Assembly (NCBI GenBank): GCA_001460835.1
Contig: CYKH01000110.1
Coordinates: forward strand, 1 to 64,000
Direction of reading: 5' to 3'
From: Bodo saltans
Taxonomy: Eukaryota > Euglenozoa > Kinetoplastea > Eubodonida > Bodonidae
DNA length: 64,000 nt
The translations under genes were made by a program, and so were the position numbers. The notes under the pieces were generated by a model. It made no database searches and had not been told where the DNA came from. It saw only the letters and a list, made by a program, of their open reading frames with translations. Each line of letters begins with the position of its first letter. Within the stretch, counting starts at the first letter, position 1. Below are positions 29,301-37,660 of this stretch, piece by piece.

Positions 29301-32300
29301 GCCATATCCCACTTACTGGAAATATCAAACAGTTGGTCCTATTTCTCGACGTGTATGTCTCACGACCGTTGAAGTTCCTGGATTTGAGCATCTTCATGCG
29401 TCTGGATGTGCAGTCAGCAAAGAAACGTCATCAAGAAAAGCAGCAATGCACATTTGTGCGTTGCTCCGCCGAATGGATCCTGACTTTACCATTTTCGAAC
29501 GAGACTACGAAGAAAGTTTGAAGAATCCGAAGTCAGCTTCAGAGAGCGGTGAAGTGTCTGATGGCACAAAACCATCTCGAGGAGGGAAAGAATCAACGAA
29601 GAAGCGAGGGGGTGACGATGGAGCTTGGAGCTCTGTGAAAAAGGCGTTTACAAACGACGGAAAAGTTCGAGTCATTGAACTGTATTCTGTGTGTTTCGGA
29701 CTGCAGCCACCGGTAGTGCTCAACAAACAGCGCATTGATGGTAATGTTGTGAGCTATTCAACAATTGCTGAGTTGACAGACGAAGACGGCAAAACATGGA
29801 CTGGAAAATCAGACGCTGGAGGAAAGAAAGGAAATGCAGTCGAAGCCTACAATGATCTCTTTGATCAGCTTCAACAACGCGCACCTGGGTTTCAGTCGTT
29901 GGCGGAACTTGTTCAAAATCACTCGCATTTAGACCCTGAGCACGTTGTGAACGTGACGTTCTCCGATGACATTCGGCGGCGCATGAAGGACATTGTTGGC
30001 CGTTGCATGGACGAAGACAAAGGGGAGGACCCTGATGACGCTGTAGCAACGATTGAACGTGACAAAACCGATGTCACCACCGCCACCCTCACAGAAAAGC
30101 TGAGTGGAATCGATCAACAAGAAATGGAACTTCGCACTGAAGACTTGAAGAAGCGGCACATCGCTAAGATTGCATCCCCTGAATACCAAGAGCGCTTTGC
30201 GACAAAGCGCAAAGCCCTCAGCATCCACGATGCGAAGGATGAGATTGTCGAGACCATTAAGAAGAACCAAGTTACCGTGATCTGCGGTACAACTGGCTGC
30301 GGAAAGACAACTCAAATTCCACAGTTTATTCTGGATGACGCTACAGAATGTGGTATCTCTGGTGAAGTGTCAATGATCGTCACCCAACCCCGCCGCCTAA
30401 GCGCCGTGTCCATCGCTCAGCGTATCGCGTCTGAAAGACTTGAATCGGTTGGGGACACATGCGGCTACACGATTCGGCTGGACTCCAAGCCTGGTTCTCA
30501 CATCAACTTCGTGACGTCTGGTGTCCTGCTGCGTCTGTTTCACTCATCACCCACGCTTGAAGGGATCAACTACGTCATTATCGATGAAATTCACGAACGT
30601 GACATCAACAGTGATTTCTTATTAATTTTGGTTCGAGACCTCATTCGACGCCGAAAGGATATTCGAGTTATTCTGATGAGCGCAACACTCTCGTCTGATC
30701 AATTCGCTGATTTCTTCGGGGGTGCCCCTGTTATCAACGTTGTTGGTCACGTTCACCCTGTGAAGGAACTTTTTCTCGAGGACGTTGCAGAAGTCGCCGA
30801 AAAGATGCGTCGTGTATCACCACTGTTTCAAGAGATGCTCGATAAGACGAAGGCACAAGAGCGAGCTGACAGCCTATCAAATGACCTCGACGATGCGTCC
30901 TCAATAGTAATGACGCGAACAGACAACTCTTCAACAAAATCATCTGACAACCGAAAAGAAAAATCAACTCAAAAGTATGGCTTCCTTGAAGCCACTAGCG
31001 ACATCGATTACAATGCCGTGCAGTTTGCGATGGAGCATGCCCTTGATCTGAAAATTGACATGCAAGACTCCTCCATTCTCGTTTTCCTTCCCGGTTGGGA
31101 TGAAATCGTTAAGTCACGCGAAGTCCTCGGTCGCAACAGCAAGTATCACATTATTGCGCTTCATTCTTCTGTTAGCCAAGAAGAACAAATGCAGTGCTTC
31201 CTGCCTGCGCCTGAGGGGAAGGTGAAATTGATTTTGTCTACGAACATTGCGGAGAGCGGTGTCACTATCGACGACATTGGCATCGTGATAGACCTTGGGC
31301 GTGCAAAGGAGAAATCTTACGTCTCACGGCGAGGACGCACTGCGTACGGCCGTAATGAGATGGGATCCATGTCACAACTTGTAACTGTCTATGCGAGCAG
31401 AGCTAATTGCGTGCAGCGGCGCGGACGTGTGGGCCGCACCAGGCCTGGCGTGTGCATCCGAATGTACTCCCGTGAACACTTCCATTCCCTGCACGACTTT
31501 CAAACACCGGAGATGCTCCGTCAGCCCCTCGACGCACTATGCCTGCAAATTCTTGCTCTTGGTCTTGGCGACCCAGTCGATTTCCTTCGACAAGCGATCG
31601 AACCCCCGTCCTTCAATCATGTGGAAAGCGCCATGCAGCGACTCAACGAGCTTGGAGGCGTGACACGAAAGGGTTATCTGACGCCTCTTGGTCTTCATCT
31701 GGCGAAGCTACCCGTCGCTCCGCGCATCGGGAAAATGATTCTGGTGGGAGCTGTGTTGCGTTGCCTTGACTCTGCGCTCACAATTGCCGCCTGCACAGAT
31801 ACCGACGTGTACAACAGCAGCCGAGAGGCCCGTGACGCTGTTCGAGCTCACCGCGAAGACCTTTCCGACAACACCTTCTCTGACCACATCAGTAGCGTGA
31901 ATGGCTTCAACTATTGGGTGACAGCTCACTACACGAAGTCTCCTCAGGATGTTATGGTGGCACTGCAGGAGAGACAATTGAGCGTGCCGCAACTATTGAC
32001 GGTGTCAAGGTACAAAAAGCAATTCTTTGACATCTTAGTTCACCATGGATTCTTAGCGGACTCAGCGAAGATTCTTCGCGATCGCAGCAATGATCCTACT
32101 TGTCGAGGGGATATTTTTGTGGAGAAGTCTGAATACTCTTGCGACGCAACGGATGTTGGTCTTGTGAAAGCTATGGTTGGTTCAGGGCTCTTCCCAAATA
32201 TTTGCATGTACCGGGGCAAGAAGCTCATGCGCAGCAAGTTAGATAATCGATTGGCCCCTGCAAGCTCCTCCGTTACCGCGCAAACGGATCCAGAGTACAT

Positions 32301-32796
32301 GTCATCACCGTACTTTGTGTTTGAAGAAGTTGTCAAGCAGTCCATTGATGTCAAAATTGACCGTCTTATTTTGCGAGGGCTTACAAGTGTATCGTTATGG
32401 GCTGTGTTGCTGATGGGCACAGCAAGTATGCCTGTTACCTACCGCGATGATCTCAACTTGGGCATCATCGATGATTGGATACCATTTCGTGCGTCCTTTA
32501 ACACCTTGGACCTTGTTCGAAAGTTCAAAGTTGAGTTCTCTCGAAGTATGACAAGAAAGTTTGTGTCCCCCAATGACACTCTCAACAATGAACGGTTGGA
32601 GGAGTTCCGGTCGATTATCAAAGAGTTGATTGGGTCATCGCTTCGACCAAATGACCTTGTGGCTTCATCGTGGGTCGAGAAGGGCAGCATTGTGAAGCCG
32701 ATCACAAGTGCGGAGCCTTTGTCTGAAAGTGTCTCGGTTGGCGACAGGAGTGGAGCGGGGGAATCCCCTCAAGCCGCCGACCAAACCGACGAATAG
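26362..32796 (+). CDS. DExH-box RNA helicase, REH2-like, with repeated dsRNA-binding-type modules
   Basis: A 2144-residue protein, close in size and layout to kinetoplastid REH2, the mitochondrial RNA-editing helicase. A short basic N-terminus suggests mitochondrial import. The first 1150 residues hold at least six diverged copies of a module of about 120 residues ending 'AAMHAE..lDA.G...y......Q..HA.....LGR.AP', and a more typical dsRBD lies at about 1090-1180. The helicase core follows: Walker A GTTGCGKTT from 1309, DEIH at 1408-1411, SAT, TNIAESGVTIDD, and QRRGRVGRTRPG. The HA2 and OB-fold regions fill about 1750-2100. All catalytic motifs are present. By analogy it remodels guide RNA-mRNA complexes; that function is inferred from family and architecture. 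Confidence 0.9.
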   Translation: MFRRWCVKRISSSATGVRRNSNAAGVIDPTEIEWVAPAQGNGASSSGSDFRDILKIDTFAKARVLNFIKRYRKIEGENCFDFEEIIRDGDAPLYNCRIRIPLPNHPSSAAVGQAVACNKKDAEMLAAMHAEQTIDAYGYQIYTLPSMQRKHAEAARLSGRWAPMPEDTTRAFEDIVLPRPFRRVLTTDETEAGAWLLVDTTVSQFRSHPYAITSPCILEPVSLHRIKAVFTHHKLSFERHSSVVESQDLLTGVMWHVATINLPRSTLGMKHQTFDPDAPPPIVSASGKARDRHLSLVLAAMHAELLIDATGAQLFPRDPSTQEIHAKAVHELGRYATDKIECESPTPSASLPAPLKELHVPEGQSRVSIRSSEEEWVRRNVSVSQQATEFTPSGNVDRYAKELVSKYIVANDRLGHQRWQPLLEKVGVQVKAVIVLPVPQEFGVRGGVGLSHTTSSAQELAVNHALDTLCALGIRFWDTDEEFSEICKRRQELGRILPTTTEVPAITPSPPALRFTAQVLQPVATATKSSAGTEEFPQIPSERLDFAPFQTAANREFWDLKPDFKDFILASKQASDDISIVHTLVSPRRVDPTALTRVVSYLASLGKRISDVMVTKKVEELAQKVNLYQAVIHVPLPAQFGDRLAMGVSPDYTEAGHLAAAHMELILDALGVPLYPDAEHQRKHALAAAQLGRKAPFPGDPLAPQTTPSPPYIKRPTSEDKSWIEMVIKRGAPTGKSSDATQPPAASPSTASVLGIPQKVEYINSDEVDLVARNRVNYYLRRARATPQISLRNVVRQESSTHFAQFPVPVPERFGQRIAYGVAPTKKEAENLMYMHAERLLDALGIPIFNLPGLQGYHARRVRALGRWAPQHRSLVQVKSTVESPLPLCIGEALPMPLRPQVKTQANQELSLQEWNAYIESCEVFIEGCSKRDANIAFQNERVPRTGLSIIDDALEEVERTPFDKDIKQKLTQYCFQTNLPYPTYWKYQTVGPISRRVCLTTVEVPGFEHLHASGCAVSKETSSRKAAMHICALLRRMDPDFTIFERDYEESLKNPKSASESGEVSDGTKPSRGGKESTKKRGGDDGAWSSVKKAFTNDGKVRVIELYSVCFGLQPPVVLNKQRIDGNVVSYSTIAELTDEDGKTWTGKSDAGGKKGNAVEAYNDLFDQLQQRAPGFQSLAELVQNHSHLDPEHVVNVTFSDDIRRRMKDIVGRCMDEDKGEDPDDAVATIERDKTDVTTATLTEKLSGIDQQEMELRTEDLKKRHIAKIASPEYQERFATKRKALSIHDAKDEIVETIKKNQVTVICGTTGCGKTTQIPQFILDDATECGISGEVSMIVTQPRRLSAVSIAQRIASERLESVGDTCGYTIRLDSKPGSHINFVTSGVLLRLFHSSPTLEGINYVIIDEIHERDINSDFLLILVRDLIRRRKDIRVILMSATLSSDQFADFFGGAPVINVVGHVHPVKELFLEDVAEVAEKMRRVSPLFQEMLDKTKAQERADSLSNDLDDASSIVMTRTDNSSTKSSDNRKEKSTQKYGFLEATSDIDYNAVQFAMEHALDLKIDMQDSSILVFLPGWDEIVKSREVLGRNSKYHIIALHSSVSQEEQMQCFLPAPEGKVKLILSTNIAESGVTIDDIGIVIDLGRAKEKSYVSRRGRTAYGRNEMGSMSQLVTVYASRANCVQRRGRVGRTRPGVCIRMYSREHFHSLHDFQTPEMLRQPLDALCLQILALGLGDPVDFLRQAIEPPSFNHVESAMQRLNELGGVTRKGYLTPLGLHLAKLPVAPRIGKMILVGAVLRCLDSALTIAACTDTDVYNSSREARDAVRAHREDLSDNTFSDHISSVNGFNYWVTAHYTKSPQDVMVALQERQLSVPQLLTVSRYKKQFFDILVHHGFLADSAKILRDRSNDPTCRGDIFVEKSEYSCDATDVGLVKAMVGSGLFPNICMYRGKKLMRSKLDNRLAPASSSVTAQTDPEYMSSPYFVFEEVVKQSIDVKIDRLILRGLTSVSLWAVLLMGTASMPVTYRDDLNLGIIDDWIPFRASFNTLDLVRKFKVEFSRSMTRKFVSPNDTLNNERLEEFRSIIKELIGSSLRPNDLVASSWVEKGSIVKPITSAEPLSESVSVGDRSGAGESPQAADQTDE

Positions 32797-33024
32797 AGCA
32801 GTCTACTCGTTTTTTGGCTGTTGGCGTGGTTCTTATTGTTGGTGAGCGGGCAACAAGCTTTGACTGATGAAGTTGTTGTGCGTTTTTTCTCGTGAACTAC
32901 GGCTGTCAATCGTACATTGGAGTAATGGTCAGGAATCCGTGAGATTTGTTTGCTGTTGTGCTACACAAGAATGGTGCCTCTGATCATTTGATTTTCAATT
33001 TCTTTTCACATTCGCGATCAGAAA

Positions 33025-34756
33025 ATGCTCGATGGCAATTGCCGCACAACGCGCCTAGTCCTCCTCGGTCAGCAAGGCGTCGGAAAGACATGCACGGTGT
33101 GTCACTAGCTTCGATCGTCTTTTCGCTGGTGCCGCTCGACCAACTCTCCAACAGGAGCCCTTCCCTACCACCTCCTTCACTGCATACATTAACATGGATG
33201 TCGTACTTCTCAACTGTACGAGGGCGGCGGCTCACAGAGTATTTCTCTTAGACACTCCGTCCTCTGAAGAAAGGAACGCTATTTATCGCGGATTGCTAGA
33301 TGTAGATGGAGGAGCGCTTACTGGTGGAGCTCACGGTGCAATTATTTTCTCGGCTACGCCATCACCACTCACCGCCACCATCAATTCGGATGAAACGGAA
33401 CAGTCAGAATGCAATGATGAGTCTAACGACATTCTGAAGAAAAATAGTTTGCTGCTGTACTAGCACGTCATGGAACTTCTGACACTTTTTGTGTTGTGCG
33501 TACAGGAAGAACATGTGTAAGGAACGGCGCCACCATCAGAAAAAATTCTCTTGAAAATTGCCACATTCTCGCCAAAGCGTCAGCGAGCTGCCAAAGCGCA
33601 ATCTCCTACAGACCCACCGAAAGAACATCGTGCCATAGCCACGATTCGGTATGTAGTAGTGGATGATTTTATGAGCGCCGAAGGGTTCATTGAAGTTGCT
33701 CGATCGTATATTGAACTTGTCCAGCACATCCACGATAGCATTGAATCGTCAGAAGTTGAAACAGCTCGGATGGAAAGAGAAGAGGAAGAAGCTCGAGCGC
33801 GAGAGCTTGCTCGAATTCCACCAGTCCCACTTCCCATACCGGAAGCTGTGAAGGACTGCGAGTGGTTTGAAGGGCACCTGCCGGAGAGCACAAGAGACTT
33901 AAGAATCGTGCTTGCCGGTGCACCTAACAGTGGGAAAACAACGTTTGTGACGTCGTTAGTGGACGATTTTGTCCTCCGACATTACGTTCCTTCCTCTGAC
34001 ATCGAAATTGCCAACATTGCCATCCGCATCAACAAGTTCAGTCTCAATGGAACGTTCAATTTAACGTTTTACGATGGAATCGAACACTGTGCCTTGCCTG
34101 AGCGTTGGCGAAAGAAAGAGTCGCTCAAGTCCACAGCGCGAGCGTTACCAAAAGATGTGCACAACTCTAGCGCACTACTTGTATTTCTTGATGTGGCTGA
34201 CCCATACGGTGTTGAGAAGTGGAAAGAGGCGATCCGTGATCTTCCTATCGATCGACCTCCTCACATCGGTCTGCTAGCCGTCAAGAACGACCTCGTATCT
34301 TCATCATTGTTCTCCACCGATGCATTGATGGACCTAGCAGGAGAATTTGGTGCGTTCTTCGCGTATTTGGATCCCCGCTCTGGCTCAGCCAATCGACAGA
34401 TTATTGCCCGTTTTATGTCTCACATCAGTCTGCTCGAAGAAAAAACGAGAATCAATTTAGAGAGACAACGACTAGTCCATCAAAAAATCCCCAACCTCGT
34501 CCCGCACACTGAAGAAGATATCACGTTACTCTTCCATCGCTACGACACAGCAGGCACAGGTTTCATTGATCTTGATGAAGCGCGCGTAATTCTGATGGAG
34601 TCTCGACTTGGTCTCTTTGAAGAAACGTTTGAAGACAGTCTTGAATACCTTGTGACAACATACGGACCTCTCACAAGAGCTCGGAATGAAGCGAAGACCC
34701 TTCTCATCTCTAAAGATCAGCTTGGGCTTATTTTATGCCGGATGAACAAACGATAG
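33025..34756 (+). pseudogene. Two-GTPase plus EF-hand locus, first half disrupted
   Basis: The ATG at 33025 lies three bases after a good acceptor (pyrimidine tract, then CGATCAG) and begins a small-GTPase fold with P-loop GQQGVGKT, but this frame stops at 33106. One frame over, from about 33102, the domain goes on: TSFDRLFAG, the TT of switch I, and DTPSSEE at the G3 position. That frame meets TAG at 33461 and TAA at 33518, yet residues between and after the stops still fit the fold (ELLTLFVLCVQEE at the G4 strand, then a last helix, SAEGFIEVARSYIELVQ, starting at 33671). A second, intact GTPase and an EF-hand follow. Options are a decaying gene, a sequence error, or unusual splicing or readthrough. 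Confidence 0.6.
33671..34756 (+). CDS. GTPase-like domain plus EF-hand (intact 3' part of the locus)
   Basis: The longest ATG-started frame here encodes 361 residues; the frame is open back to 33521 without an ATG. The first 25 residues look like the last helix of the preceding broken GTPase domain. A charged linker follows, then a second Ras-like domain with P-loop GAPNSGKT, a degenerate G3 (FYDGIEH in place of DTAGQE) and a degenerate G4 (VKND). Near residue 295 an EF-hand loop reads DTAGTGFIDLDE and has the usual calcium ligands. The order GTPase-GTPase-EF-hand differs from Miro. Whether this part is translated alone is unclear; a trans-splice acceptor could lie at GTACAG near 33505 or ATCAG near 33539. 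Confidence 0.65.
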   Translation: MSAEGFIEVARSYIELVQHIHDSIESSEVETARMEREEEEARARELARIPPVPLPIPEAVKDCEWFEGHLPESTRDLRIVLAGAPNSGKTTFVTSLVDDFVLRHYVPSSDIEIANIAIRINKFSLNGTFNLTFYDGIEHCALPERWRKKESLKSTARALPKDVHNSSALLVFLDVADPYGVEKWKEAIRDLPIDRPPHIGLLAVKNDLVSSSLFSTDALMDLAGEFGAFFAYLDPRSGSANRQIIARFMSHISLLEEKTRINLERQRLVHQKIPNLVPHTEEDITLLFHRYDTAGTGFIDLDEARVILMESRLGLFEETFEDSLEYLVTTYGPLTRARNEAKTLLISKDQLGLILCRMNKR

Positions 34757-34853
34757 CTGATTCATCAAGCAAGCGGCAAAACGTTACTGTGCAATACTCC
34801 TTTCTGGATACCTTGTAGACTTCTCAGTGACTATTTCGGAAGATCCATCGGTA

Positions 34854-35454
34854 ATCGCACATATTGTTGCCTTCAATACACAACAGTGGTGTTTCTTGCT
34901 TGTTGAACTTAGCTTAGAGTAAGAGTTTTATTAGAGCTGGGATACTGTTGAACAAACGAAGGATTTCAGCTAGAGGAAAAAAAAACATCAATAACTCGCA
35001 CACCGGTAACTAGCTTTCCTATTCTGAAAATGAAACACAACTATGATTCCCCCAGCACACCTGGAAAAGGCTCACCAGCTGGTGTGTTTACTGCTACCCC
35101 CCAAGGGTCCATCAAGTCGAGTCTCGTTGCTCTTCCTTTTTGGTACCAACTAATCGCACTTATTGTTGCCTTCATTACACAACAATGGTGTTTCTTGCTT
35201 GTTGAAAGTTGCTTAGAGTAAGAGTTTTATTAGAGCTGGGATACTGTTGAACAAACGAAGGATTTCAGCTAGAGGAAAAAAAAAAAACATCAATAACTCG
35301 CCCACCGGTAACTAGCTTCCTTATTCTGAAAATGAAACACAATTATGATTCCCCCAGCACACCTGGAAAAGGTTCACCAGCTGGTGGGTTTTCTGCTACA
35401 CCCCAAGGGTCCATCAAGTCGAGTCTCGTTGCTCTTCCTTTTTGGTACCAACTA
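34854..35454 (+). repeat. Direct tandem duplication, units of 299 and 302 bp
   Basis: Unit 1 (34854-35152) and unit 2 (35153-35454) are nearly identical. Each holds a spacer segment, the 5' UTR with an A-rich run (three bases longer in unit 2), the acceptor region, and the first 40 or so codons of the membrane protein gene. Unit 2 continues into the complete gene. A few substitutions separate the units, so the duplication is young but not brand new. Confidence 0.95.
35030..35221 (+). pseudogene. Truncated extra copy of the start of the membrane protein gene
   Basis: A 63-codon frame. Its first 41 residues are those of the gene at 35332 with two changes; the last 22 come from the spacer at the start of duplication unit 2, which happens to stay open and to read as a hydrophobic stretch. 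It keeps its own acceptor region and ATG, so a short trans-spliced transcript is possible. It is a by-product of the tandem duplication and most likely not a functional gene. Confidence 0.75.
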
Positions 35455-37533
35455 CTTTCCATCATACTTTCCGCCCTTATTCCATTCTTCCTAAATGACT
35501 TCGCGCTGCTTTCGTGGGCATCCCATCAACTGCACTTTGACTTCGGGACGTCAACCCTTTGGACCAGCAGCCGCGGCTCGCACACGTACTTCGATATGGT
35601 GAACTCGATGAGCATTCGCGAACGGCTCGGGTTCGCAGTGTATGCAACATTTGTCCTTGGCGTTGTATTTGCCATTACGAGGAGTATTTATCCCGCGTCT
35701 CTGCAGCAACTGCCGCAGTCACCGTCAAACAGCAAAATTCAACAGCAGAGATCTTCTTCCTCAAAACCACTTTCGCGCAGTGACCTAAATGACTCGCGGT
35801 TCGATACGTCAACTGCGACTCTGCGGCTCATGCATCAGTACCTTCTATTCCCAAAGTTACCAAAATTAGAGAAATTCTTCTTTGTGTTGAACATTGGCGA
35901 AGCTTTGTTGGTCGTAAAGCACATCATTACCGAATGCGTTGAATCCCCTCAATTTGCGACGTTTATTACCACCACTCATCTCCACGAAGGTGAAATCGTC
36001 GACATCACCACGACCTACGAAGCAGTGAGATTTATCTTACATGCCATCCATCTCGATGCGCATGCTCATGTGATGGTTCAGCTAGATATTGTTTTGCGCC
36101 TCCTCACATGGTGGGGAAGCTCTGTCGTTGTCCCTGTTGCGTTTGTGTTTTTGTATCGATTGCTTCGTGATGCTCGCAACCGTCATGTACATTCATTGCG
36201 GTGGTACGCACTTTGGCTCGCAGTCGCGAGAAGCTCCTACGTACTCGTGCCGCTTCTTGTATCCAGTGGCTCACCAGAGCGTGAAGCGTTCGGAAATGCA
36301 GTCTGGCACTTTCTATGGGGAAACACTTCTCATTTTGCCTCCATATGGCTGCATCCTCATGTGTGGAGCGTCGTCGTCATGCTACTGAGGGGAATATTAC
36401 TCGTTGCTGCTGTAAACTACGTGTACGGTCCTTCGCGTCGTTCGAGCTTCGCTACATCTGCTGCCTCCAGACGAGCTTTTGTTGCATCTGCCATGTCAAC
36501 AGCTGCTCGAAGTGCCTTTGTTCCTCTTATTGCCTCATTTCTTGTGCTGGGAATCGCCGTTGGCGTTCACATCGTGGAGCTACTCTTACTGTGGGTGTTT
36601 ACTTTCATGGCCCTCATTTGGATTCCAACCGCACTGGATAGTGGGTCGCAAGAGCTGATGTGTTTTATCTCGGTGGTTGCTACTTGCGTCAATGAAGTGG
36701 CGCCCCCCTCAGCACCGACAGTGACTGCAGCTGCGCAGAAGTTTTTCGTCAGCACAGATTGTGTTACGTTCGCATTCGCGTGCTTCTCGGCACTTCTTGC
36801 AACGAGCACAATGCTCAACGTTGGCTGCGCCGTCTTTGGATCACGAGGAAGTAGCCTGATGATGTTTCTCCTTACTGTGCTGGTCATGACATTTGGGTTT
36901 ACATACGCTATGACTATCCAAGACGTCTCCGCCACGTTGTCGTACTTCACCAGGTGGTTGCCACAAATTGTGGTTGACGCTGCGGTGCGAGTAGTGATGA
37001 TTCCTCACGCAGCAGCCACAACACAACTTCCAGCTCTTTCGGCCACTCAGCTCACTTGGCTCATTTCAGGAGTGTGCCTCGCGATCACACTTACCTGTGC
37101 TCTGGTCAACACTCTTCTTGAGCATCGCTTCTTATCTTCTCAGCGACGAGAAAATCAGTCGGCTGGAATAGGGGGAGCACCCAATTGGTCCAGAAGGTCG
37201 AGGAGTGGGAAATATGTCATGTGCACGGCATTGACGTTGTGTAAGAGGTCGTTATGGCTGATTGCCCAATTGGCTAACGTCGTAGCATCAACTATTTGTG
37301 GCATCGTATTGTGTCGTATTTGCGCTGCATTTCATCTCCCGCTGGGTACCGAAACATGGCTTGCGGTTTGTGTTGGGATTGCGTGCTTTGGTGCCATGAC
37401 TGACATGATCCATCATGAGTATCAATTCCTACTTCGCGTGTTTGGTCTCTGCGATCCTCCTGTGGGAACTGCAAGCGAGCGCAGCAGCTCAGGCCTGAAT
37501 GACGACAGCTCGGAGATCGCAGATGGAGCGTAA
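35332..37533 (+). CDS. Multipass membrane protein, unknown function
   Basis: A 733-residue protein with roughly ten to twelve hydrophobic segments, for example around residues 40-60, 95-120, 265-285, 340-360, 400-440, 485-530, 555-580 and 640-690. The N-terminal 35 residues are hydrophilic with Pro, Ser and Gly. No transporter signature, ATP-binding site or conserved charged pair in a membrane segment could be matched to a known family. The C-terminus is acidic and Ser-rich. The first 5' segment of this gene is duplicated just upstream. Confidence 0.75.
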   Translation: MKHNYDSPSTPGKGSPAGGFSATPQGSIKSSLVALPFWYQLLSIILSALIPFFLNDFALLSWASHQLHFDFGTSTLWTSSRGSHTYFDMVNSMSIRERLGFAVYATFVLGVVFAITRSIYPASLQQLPQSPSNSKIQQQRSSSSKPLSRSDLNDSRFDTSTATLRLMHQYLLFPKLPKLEKFFFVLNIGEALLVVKHIITECVESPQFATFITTTHLHEGEIVDITTTYEAVRFILHAIHLDAHAHVMVQLDIVLRLLTWWGSSVVVPVAFVFLYRLLRDARNRHVHSLRWYALWLAVARSSYVLVPLLVSSGSPEREAFGNAVWHFLWGNTSHFASIWLHPHVWSVVVMLLRGILLVAAVNYVYGPSRRSSFATSAASRRAFVASAMSTAARSAFVPLIASFLVLGIAVGVHIVELLLLWVFTFMALIWIPTALDSGSQELMCFISVVATCVNEVAPPSAPTVTAAAQKFFVSTDCVTFAFACFSALLATSTMLNVGCAVFGSRGSSLMMFLLTVLVMTFGFTYAMTIQDVSATLSYFTRWLPQIVVDAAVRVVMIPHAAATTQLPALSATQLTWLISGVCLAITLTCALVNTLLEHRFLSSQRRENQSAGIGGAPNWSRRSRSGKYVMCTALTLCKRSLWLIAQLANVVASTICGIVLCRICAAFHLPLGTETWLAVCVGIACFGAMTDMIHHEYQFLLRVFGLCDPPVGTASERSSSGLNDDSSEIADGA

Positions 37534-37660
37534 AGCAAGTGGGTTTCCTTCTGTTTTTTGGTTTTCTTTTGTTTCTCCTTCATGATCGGGTTGATTCTGT
37601 GGAACCTCATCATTATCCTTGTGATTCATCCTTCCTTTGTCTTAGTTCATCATAAGTAGG

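Noticed and set aside
33200-33470. Stop codon reassignment to explain the GTPase locus
   Set aside because: TAG, TAA and TGA each end other clear genes in the window.
34757-35331. Transposon or retroelement in the repeated spacer
   Set aside because: The repeat is a plain direct tandem copy of local sequence, with no terminal repeats, target duplication or element genes.
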